A DNA stretch of 64,000 nt from Adiantum capillus-veneris (Eukaryota; Streptophyta; Polypodiopsida; Polypodiales; Pteridaceae). Where the stretch lies: positions 8,249,806 to 8,313,805 of the forward strand of contig CM043954.1 in assembly GCA_014529385.2 (NCBI GenBank), read 5' to 3'. The stretch's first letter is position 1, and each line of letters begins with the position of its first letter. Both the position numbers and the translations under genes were made by a program. The notes under the pieces are model-generated. The model was not told the DNA's origin, made no database searches, and was given only the letters and a program-made list of their open reading frames with translations. Of the stretch, positions 56,641 through 64,000 are shown piece by piece.

Positions 56641-57722
56641 TGCCCTTGATGATGTAGTACGGTACCACATCATAACCGTCTTGATGAAAAAATTTCTCTG
56701 TGCGAATGTCTTCAACAGTACACGCATTGGGTTGCAAGAATGTGTTCCCATTCCAAAGGCTCTAGTGCCTCTTTAGGAAAGGGTTTTGCGATATAGTCTT
56801 TGTCTTCTAAAGGCCTTTCTAGGATACATTCTTCTTGTTTTAAGCTACCAAAATCTGAAGTTCCCATACATCCATAGCTATTTGGACTAACCTGACCATG
56901 CTGAAAGTTTAGATTTGGCTAATGTAGCTGAATCAAACTCTTCAATAGGAGTTCGTGTCACATCCTGGTAACTATGGTCTTTTAATTTTATCTTGGTTGT
57001 GGTCACTATGTTCCTTAGGTAAATATGGTCATACCCCCAATCTTGAACCATTTTTAATTGTTTCATGAAAGGTCTTCCTAGTATGATGTCATAGTTGTTC
57101 TTCTTGCCAAAATCAACAATTTCAAATGTATGCTCATATTCAATTCCGCAAGAGGTGACAACTATTTTCTCTAGGGTTTCTCCACATATCCATCCGCAAG
57201 CTATAGTTTTAGTCTGGTTGCTCTTAAGGTAGGTTTTCCCCATTTCTTCCACGTTTATTTTGTAGCAATGGCTACCCCAACTCCACGGTAAAGAATTGCC
57301 ATGGTGGTGACACCTTGAAATTCCACAAGAAGAGTCTTGTTTCCATCTTCGCCTTCATAGTATTCTCCAACTTTGTTCAATGGTACATGCCTGGTATTTA
57401 GGTTAGGTTTTTTGAGTTCCCAGATTCCCTATTGAATTTGTGGTGAAGGATCCTTCACACCTTACTTTTCTAGACAGTCTCCTACTGTAGTCCACATGTT
57501 AGGTTGCATTCATAATAGCTCAGCTAATGTTATTGTACATGTCATCGATGTTGACAAAATGTCTATTAAACCCTTAGAGCAATGAAATTCTTGGAAGAGA
57601 GTCTCTGTGATGGAACTACAACAACATCTAATTTGGCCTCGTGCTCTTCGACATAGCATGGTAGTGTTCTTAGCAAATGGGGTTGGATGTCCATAGATTG
57701 AACAAATCCTTGGTTTCCCCAA
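56641..57722 (-). pseudogene. protease 1 region of element D
   Basis: The frame at 57252-56887 reads VVTSCGIEYEHTFEIVDFGK, NYDIILGRPFMKQLKMVQDW and GYDHIYLRNIVTTTKIKLKD, nearly the same as protease 1 of C. The N-terminal side (57722-57510) has LIDILSTSMTCTITLAELL. The catalytic DSG lies in broken sequence near 57290. DGYDVVPYYIIKGNLEK marks the last matching text before the deletion. Confidence 0.8.
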
Positions 57723-58241
57723 TATGATTGCATCTCTGGATTCATTTCAGATTCTACCTCAAATTACTCTATCGATGGAAGAAACACTCCTCTCCCATCA
57801 CTAGTCTGATTTACACATTTGCTCAACTCATTAGCTTTGTTGGTCTCTCTGACCTATTTTTACAGCTTGTCAAGGCCATCTATTGCTCTACACTCCTCTG
57901 GTTTTCCTGGATGGAATCCATCGGAAGATTGATCTATGGTATTCATCACTATCTTTGGCCCTTGTGTGGGTATTTTGGTTTTGGGTTTTTTATCCTAGAT
58001 TTAATCTAGCTCTATTTATTCATGGTTTGGTGGGATCATTGGCACTGGTGGGACAAATATCACTTCTTTTGGTTTCCCAACTGGAGGTTCTAGTAAGTCT
58101 TGGGATGTTTGTATCATTTTTTGACACATTTCAAGCCTTTTCTTCTGTATTTCTATGTATGTATATGTTATCTACCTTTGTTCTTGAGTTTGGTTGTTTT
58201 TGAGCCGTGCATCATAGGCCTTGAGGAGGGTGTCTAATGGT

Positions 58242-58898
58242 TCATTGACCTTTTCTACCAAAAATGGATCCTCTTGAACCAGTGCTCTTGGGTTCCCCAA
58301 TTATGCATGGCTCTGGTACTATCTCAAGGGTTTTCTCTTCTCGCTTTGTTTCTTCTTCAAGTTTTCTCAGTTTTTCTTTCATTCTGTTTAGTTCTTGAGC
58401 TAAGGAAGTTTGTTCATGTTCCTTCTTAGCTTTCATCCTAGCCTTCCTAGATTTCCTTGTCCTTCAATGACTCTTATGTTCAGTGCTAGGCGTGACTGTT
58501 TTTGGCTCATCTAAGATAGGTTTGTTTATCATTTTTTTACTCCTACAGGTCTTGTTCCTGGTAGTGGAGGTTGTTGTCTCCTAAGATTGGTTGTGGTCTT
58601 TCAACTCCTACTCGTCCGCCGCGGAAGAATTCTTGTTGTGTATCTTGGCACTGGTGGGGCTTGTGCTTGTGCTACTTGGGCTTGCAAGGCATACTGATGT
58701 TCCTTTATGTACCCCTTATTGTAATAGCACTCCTCAATTGCATGATTTGTTCATTTTTACTCTATCCCACACCACTTAGGTTTCTTAGCATGTGGCTTAT
58801 CAAATGGATTAATCCTCTTGAGCACCTCATCAATGAGCTATTCTTGATTTAATAGAGATTCGGACATTGGTGTTGACGTGGTAGACTTGGATCCATTA
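58242..58898 (-). pseudogene. gag fragment of element D
   Basis: Mid-gag text WCGIE, ECYYNKGYIKEHQYALQAQV and GVERPQPILG matches C around 32745-33015 and reads through the point where C has its one-base gag frameshift. The coiled coil TSLAQELNRMKEKLRKLEEE lies at 58242-58436. Cut at 58898 by the LTR of E. Confidence 0.7.
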
Positions 58899-59532
58899 TG
58901 TTGGGCTCCTGAATGCTCATTGGACCCCTTGGGAGACTGCCAATAGTCTTCTAGGAGACTTAATTCTCATTGGTTTCTTTTATTAAATGTTTTTAAATTA
59001 ATTAAACTAGATTTACTCTAGATTAATTCTCATTGGTCCACTTCAAGGGTCTTCCAATAGGAATTGGGCACACCTTGTGGGCATCTGGCCTAGGGAGCTG
59101 ACATGTGTCCCTCATTCCCTTTGTGTAAAGGGAGCCTCTGTGTGTGTGTGGCTTTCTCTCTCATCCCCTACCTTTAGGGCTCTCCCCCTCCCATGTAGGG
59201 ATGTGCAAAGACTTTTAGGGCACACACAAAGCATCCAATTTTCCCTAGGGTTGACCTTTTGGACACAACCTTTGAATTTTGGAACCTTAGCATTTTGGAA
59301 GTCTTAATGGGCTGAACCTTAGGGTCTTTTTAGCCCATTGTTGCACATGGCTCTTTTGCAGATGGCCCCCCCTTTGGATCCCTATTTTCCCTCCTTTGGA
59401 TCCCTACTGTGGCCGGTCTGCTAGCTTAACCAATATTCTAGCTTTTTCTCCCCTGGCACTTCCCCACATTAAATGATCAGTTTAATATGAGAAAATCATT
59501 TAGGAGAATTATATATTTATTATTATGACATT
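58899..59532 (-). repeat. 3' LTR of element E, apparently truncated
   Basis: Minus strand TGTCATAATAAT at 59532 to CCCAACA at 58899, 634 bp. Solo LTR F, about 98 percent identical in the shared part, is 1,585 bp, so E either has a shorter LTR variant or lost about 950 bp at the junction with D. Confidence 0.75.
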
Positions 59533-59545
59533 ACCTCTCTCTTGA
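59533..59545 (-). other. polypurine tract of element E
   Basis: Minus strand AAGAGAGAGGTAA next to the LTR start. Confidence 0.75.
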
Positions 59546-59903
59546 AATCATAGTCGTCCTCGACTATGGTGTAGAGAAGATAAAGCATATTCATGAGTCC
59601 TTTTCTTAGCGGGTAGAGGATCCCTATGTTACCCTACGACATCATTCCACAATGGATGACTAGTCCATTTGGCGCTTGAGAGCCTGAGGCTGCCGCAAGC
59701 ATGTCTACACATTAGTCCTATCAGTCTTCCGTAGTAGAGTGACAAGCTCTACTTGGTGTTTGGGAGACGTCGTCTCAGCAAACTTGATCTAAGCATGCAT
59801 ACTACTTCATTTTTGTGCACAAATAAAGAAAAAGAGAGTCTTATAAGACAAAAACTTTGTTCATTTTTAACATTTGTACATTTGCTTACTCTTGGGAAGC
59901 ATT
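59546..59903 (-). other. 3' non-coding region of element E
   Basis: About 360 bp between chromodomain stop and PPT; nothing recognised. Confidence 0.6.
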
Positions 59904-60332
59904 CTAAGCATTGACAAGGTTTAGGTTATCCTTTAATTGTATGCCTTGCATCCATCTAGCATCTTCAAAAGGATAATTCTTAAACTTAATAAGATATCGT
60001 CGGATAGTCTTACCGCCTCTTAATACCTTGTCTTCATGTCGGAGAATGGACTCGGGCTGCAGCACCTCCTCTTGGTCCTCGATCTCCGGTGGGTCTTCAA
60101 TAGTTGGTTCTTGAGGTGGCTCTCCTTTGTAAGGCTTTAATAGGCTCACATGGAAAGCATTGTGTATGAGCCAATGATTGGGCAACTTGAGTTGATAGGC
60201 CATCTCGTTGATTGGCCTAAGAATCTGGAAGGGACCATAGTACCTTTTTGCTAGTTTAGCATAGTACTTTTGGTGGCCTGTAGGATTCTTGCCCGTCGTG
60301 TGCCTTAATCGAGCCTTGGGAAACTTTAACAA
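59904..60332 (-). pseudogene. E integrase C-terminus with chromodomain
   Basis: Starts within the integrase C-terminal GPF module (KRYYGPFQILRPINEMAYQL, NAFHVSLLKPYKG). The last 45 residues, PESILRHEDKVLRGGKTIRR then YLIKFKNYPFEDARWM, are a chromodomain; the aromatic and YLIKFKNYP positions follow the YLVKWKGYP consensus. In chromoviruses this domain helps target integration to particular chromatin. It is part of pol and is separated from the core by frameshifts near 60330 and 60510. Confidence 0.9.
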
Positions 60333-61016
60333 GATCTAATCGTTTTCTTTAAAGGCTTGGGCTCTTCTGTGCTTGTCAGCAGCAGCCTTTTGCCTTTGCT
60401 GTGAGATAGAGATAGCATCCTTAATCTTTTGGAAAGATTCTTGTAGGTCTCGGCTATACTCATCTGCAGTGAAGATCTTCCCATGTACCTTAAGTAGCAA
60501 GGGACTTTTTTATCTTCCCTCAATCACCTCTAAAGGTGCTTTTCCCGTGGAAGTATGTACAGTGTTATTGTAAGCATACTCCATTAAGGGTAAGTACTTC
60601 TCCCATTGGGATCTTTGATCTACTTCCGTTACATAGGCTTTTAGTAGATCGAGAATGGTTAGGTTAGCTATTTCACTTTGGCCATCCGTTTGTGGATGAT
60701 AGGCCGAAGAGAAGTTTAGCCTTGTCCCTAAATTCTCAAAGAGACCCTTCCAGAAATTACTGGTCATTCTAGGATCTCTATCCGACACTATGGACATGGG
60801 CAAGCCATGGTACTTGAAAATTTGTGATATAAAGAGGGTTGCCATTTGATGGGCTTTGATAGTCTTTTTGACAGGTATAAAATGAGCTTGTTTACTAAAC
60901 CTGTCTACTATCGTCCATATTGCCGTATTCCCATGGATAGACTTAGGCAATCCAAATATAAAATCCATGGATATGCTCTCCCATGGTGAATTAGGGATTG
61001 GCAAGGGTTGAAGCAA
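60333..61016 (-). pseudogene. E integrase catalytic core
   Basis: Frame 61016-60510: PWESISMDFIFGLPKS (D1), IVSDRDPRMTSNFWKGLFEN (D2) and YHPQTDGQSEIANLT (E), the gypsy D-D-E order, then YAYNNTVHTSTGKAPLEVIE. It follows a TAA at 61020-61022 that separates it from the zinc module upstream. A further frame (60523-60326) carries the remainder of the core end. Confidence 0.9.
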
Positions 61017-61022
61017 TCCAAG

Positions 61023-63734
61023 TTACTTCCCTCTATCAAATTTTGTCTTTTGGCATACCACACATTTGGAAACATACTCTTGTATGTTCACTTTCATGGT
61101 AGGCCAATAGAAATATGTTTCAATTCCCTTTAAGGTAGACTGAATGCCTCTATGCCCCGCATAAGGTGGAGCATGAGATTCATACATTACTTTCTCACGT
61201 AGTGAGTTAGTGACGCATAGTCTATTGCCATAGAGAAGATAACCATCTTGTAAAGTGAATGGTTCTTCTTTCTTCCCTAATGCCAGGGCTGAAAGCACAT
61301 CTCTAAAGTTGGAATCAATAGCGTACTCATCTATCATTGAAGATAGATCATTGTGAGTTGCTATGGAAACCGTATTCACTCTCGGCCGTCTTGAGAGTGC
61401 ATCGGCTACTTGATTATGCTTGCCAGCAATGTGAGCAATATGAAAATGAAATTGCGAAAGGAAATTTGCCCACCTCATTTGTTTGTCGGAGAGCTTGGTT
61501 TGTGTCATGAAGTACTTAAGACTTTGGTGATCCGTTCGCAGAATGAAAGGAGTCCCCAATAAATAGTGCTTCCATGAGTCTAAGGCATGTAGAACTACAA
61601 GGATTTCCTTCTCGTATATGCCTAGAGCTTGCTCAACAGGGTCGAGCCTTCGGCTCTCATAGCCTATGGTGTGCCCTTCTTGGAGCAAAATAGCTCCAAG
61701 GCAATCACCACAAGCATCACATTGGACCTCAAATGGTTTTGAGAGATCCGGTAGTGTAACCATAGGTTGAGAGATAAGCTTTTCTTTAAGCTTTTCAAAA
61801 GCATTGTTCTCCTTAGCAGACCATGTATACCTAACTCTTTTCTTTGTTAGGTCATGTAATGGTCCCGCAATTTGTGAGAACTTTTCTATGAAGCGTCTAT
61901 AGTATGCACACATACCTATAAAGCTTCTTAGTTCATGAAGATTCCATGGTTTAGGCCATCCTTTTATTACCTCTAACTTGGATGGATCCATTTGGATGCC
62001 ATCTTGAGAGATAATGTGACGTAAATACTGAATCTCTTGCAAGAAAAATTCACTTTTCTTTCGATTAACATAAAGTTTATTCTCTCTCAAAACTTGAAAT
62101 ATTACCTGGAGATGTTGCTTGTGTTCCTCCAATGAATTAGAGTAGATGATAATATCATCAATGAACACTCCAGTGAAGGTTCGATGAGGCCTGAACAACT
62201 TCTCCATCAAGCGGTTGAATGTGGCTGGTGCATTGGTCAAGCCAAAAGGCATGACAATGTATTCGTAAAGACCAAATGTAGTACGAAATGCGGTCTTTAC
62301 AATGTCTTGATCAACTATCCTTATTTGATGATAGCCACTTTTTAGGTCAACCCTACTGAAGTAGGTCGATCCTTGTAGCTTATCAAATAGGTCTTCTACC
62401 CGTGGAATGGGAAACCTATTCTTGATAGTGATCCTATTTAGTGCTCTATAGTCGACACACATACGATATGTGCCATCTTTCTTTTGCACTAATAGCACAG
62501 GTGAGCAAAATGGAGATGAGCTTGGCCTAACCATACCCTTCTCAACTAACTCATGCACTTGCCGCATAATCTCCTCTTGTTGATCTTGAGAAACTCTATA
62601 AGGAGGTTTATTAGGCACTGAACTTCCTGGAAGAAGTTCAATTGCATGGTCATCATTACCTCGTTCAGGAGGTAGCTCACAAGGGATGTCGTCAATAAAA
62701 ACATCTTGAAACCCCTTGAGAAAATTGGATAACTCTAATTCCTTTTGGTTGCTTTTATTTTCTTTTGCTAAAGCATTAGGTTCATTTTGAGAGTCTTTAA
62801 CAAAAATCATGTACACGAAAATAGAGCTCTTTATTGACTTGTTGAAAGCTGGTGTATGTACAATGGGGATGGTTTTACCCATTTCCTTAGCATCTATATA
62901 GATGTCTTTTTCCCTGAACTTAAAGGAGATTCTCCTTTCAAGAAATTTAACATCAGCAGCCAAGCGGTCAAACCATGGTGCCCCTAGGATTACATCCTCA
63001 TGCTTGAGAGGAGAGATAAAGAAGTCCTCTTTGTCCACATAGCCTTGGACATGAAGCCTCAATTTCCCGATTAAGGGAGTGACTGAAGCTTCTTGCCCCT
63101 TGAAGGCACTGTCTGCGGGTAGGACATCTCCCATCTCGTAGGATTGTATTCCTAGCTTGGTGGCCAACTCTATAGATATAAAATTGTGAGTAGAACCAGG
63201 GTCAAAGAGAATAAAAGCATCATGTTCTCTTACCTTTCCCCAAGCATGGCATAGAGGAGATCCTTTGTGGTGAGTTGGGTGAGTCTCCTCGTCTTGGATT
63301 TCAACCAAGGAAGCTCTAGGAAGATCTTGGCGGTTGTTCTTTTGGGGACAAGCGCGGTACGCATGCCCTTGTTCGCCACACTTGAAACACCGGTTATCCT
63401 TACGATAACGCTCAAGCTCTTCAGGAGAGAGTTTATTCTTACCTTTGTAAACTCCCTTCTCTTTAGCTTTGTTGGAGTTGCCCTTAGGAGACTTTTGGAC
63501 ATTGTCCTTCCCCTTAGGCTCATTGGAACCCTTATTTTCCGGGGGCTTATTATTTCTTTTTGCCCCCGTTTGGAAATTGATTCGAGAGGCGACCATAGTG
63601 TGGTGTATTACCGCCGATATGGTACGTGGTCTTTGGGAGTTGACATACTCCGCCATTTCTTCGGTTAAGCGTGTTGCTTTTGCTCTCCAAAATCCAACCT
63701 TTTGAAGACAGTGGCTTTGAGTTGTAGGTCCCAA
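61023..63734 (-). pseudogene. E gag C-terminus, protease, RT, RNase H, integrase zinc module
   Basis: A 903-codon open frame. Zinc knuckle CFKCGEQGHAYRAC at residues 116-129; protease FILFDPGSTHNFISIELATK with DPG at 178-180 (the DPG variant is common in plant chromoviruses); RT from about 385 with YRMCVDYRALNRITIKNRFP, VMPFGLTNAPATFNRLMEKL and catalytic FIDDIIIYS; RNase H with VQCDACGDCLGAILLQEG and LRTDHQSLKYF; HHCC module ending CVVCQKTKF. It stops at 61023 in TAA just before the integrase core. All catalytic blocks look intact, so the element decayed recently. Confidence 0.95.
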
Positions 63735-64000
63735 AACTTGTCTACATATTTGTGGATGGATTCATTGGGAGAGAGCTTTAAGCTTCGACATTCGGTGAGT
63801 ACTTTGTCTTTGGCATCGGTGGCCAAAAACTGCTTCATAATGGAAGCTCTTAAAGCTTTCCATGTTCGTGGAGCTTCACCGTTGGCTCGTAGGCTAGACC
63901 ACCATTGTCTGGCGGACTTTTGAAAGTGCATAGCTACATGGCGTAGCTTAGAGGACTCCGTGAAGCCCTCATCTCCAAACGCCGCATCGAATTGCTGGAT
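63665..64000 (-). pseudogene. E gag core, partial at window edge
   Basis: Minus-strand MHFQKSARQWWSSLRANGEA, ASIMKQFLATDAKDKVLTEC and LSPNESIHKYVDKFWDLQLK are typical Retrotrans_gag text. A frameshift near 63700 separates it from the long frame downstream. It continues beyond the window. Confidence 0.85.

Larger units (their letters stand above)
55651..58898 (-). mobile_element. element D: internally deleted relative of element C
   Basis: Read on the minus strand from 58898: mid-gag (ECYYNKGYIKEHQYALQAQV, near 58720), coiled coil, protease-1 region, then a jump at about 56640 to the integrase C-terminus, then second protease and a W-V-P-K motif. RT, RNase H and the integrase core are absent. 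The gag 5' side is cut at 58898 by the LTR of E. Neither LTR of D was identified. Confidence 0.75.
58899..64000 (-). mobile_element. element E: chromodomain Ty3/gypsy element (chromovirus), partial
   Basis: Minus strand, running past the right edge: gag fragment (63931-63665), polyprotein (63734-61023), integrase core (61016-60510), C-terminal region with chromodomain (60332-59904), a PPT and an LTR. It is the best-preserved element of the window, with only about three breaks in pol. The LTR present is the 3' LTR; the 5' LTR lies outside. Confidence 0.9.

Noticed and set aside
53055-59532. 53.06 kb and 58.9 kb repeats as the LTR pair of element D
   Set aside because: D is cut mid-gag at 58898 and no PBS lies there. 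The left copy is a solo LTR with its own TGAGT duplication inside H integrase, and the right copy abuts the PPT of E.

Overview
This window is plant nuclear heterochromatin-type DNA made almost entirely of nested, mostly decayed retrotransposons. The evidence is plant-type primer-binding sites (initiator-Met for Ty1/copia, TGGCGCCG...GGGGA for Ogre/Tat/Athila-like Ty3/gypsy), a plant LINE, a chromodomain Ty3/gypsy element, long dinucleotide microsatellites and no recognisable host gene. A land plant with a large genome is implied; the species cannot be named. No tRNA, rRNA or bacterial feature was seen.

Layout. 1-980: microsatellite and short tandem repeats. 981-about 7000: a dead LINE (ORF1 with zinc knuckle, endonuclease, reverse transcriptase) into which a 1.7-kb non-autonomous LTR element (1045-2745) has jumped. 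About 7697-13600, minus strand: element A, a gypsy element that lost about 9 kb from its middle. About 13600-20412, minus: element B', an old relative of B, carrying a decayed Ty1/copia element (13938-19039). 22500-24020, plus: a gag-protease remnant (I). About 24020-26771: mostly unassigned, with microsatellites. 26772-27702 and 53688-about 54250, minus: integrase of an Athila-like element (H). It is split by a solo LTR (F: 27703-28606 plus 53007-53687), which is itself split by the giant element C (28607-53001), which in turn holds element B (45759-51067, minus). Perfect 5-bp target duplications (TGAGT, TAAAC, GCAAC) fix this four-level order. About 55650-58898, minus: element D, another internally deleted relative of C. 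58899-64000, minus: E, a chromovirus running off the window.

Element C is the centre of interest. Without its B insertion it is about 19.1 kb: LTR, PBS, 1.4-kb leader, gag (with an extra N-terminal region), protease 1, RT-RNase H, two tandem HHCC zinc modules, integrase core, a second protease-like domain followed by a W-x-P-K repeat tail, a 2.8-kb spacer, then a second large ORF (1,088 codons) of unknown function, PPT and LTR. A near-perfect 22-bp palindrome occurs four times in the leader and five times in the spacer before ORF2. Its spacing is strongly recurrent (about 284 nt, with one gap of about 130 nt in each array), and the last copy lies 168 and 167 nt before the two start codons. 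Element A has a different palindrome (ACATGGATC/GATCCATGT) at the same kind of spacing (272-284 nt). ORF2, the second protease and the W-x-P-K tail recur in A, B and D, so they belong to the element family rather than being chance captures. B, whose LTRs differ only in a microsatellite, keeps only the gag N-terminal motif, a protease and the W-x-P-K tail, and looks like a recently moved non-autonomous member that would depend on a C-like helper.
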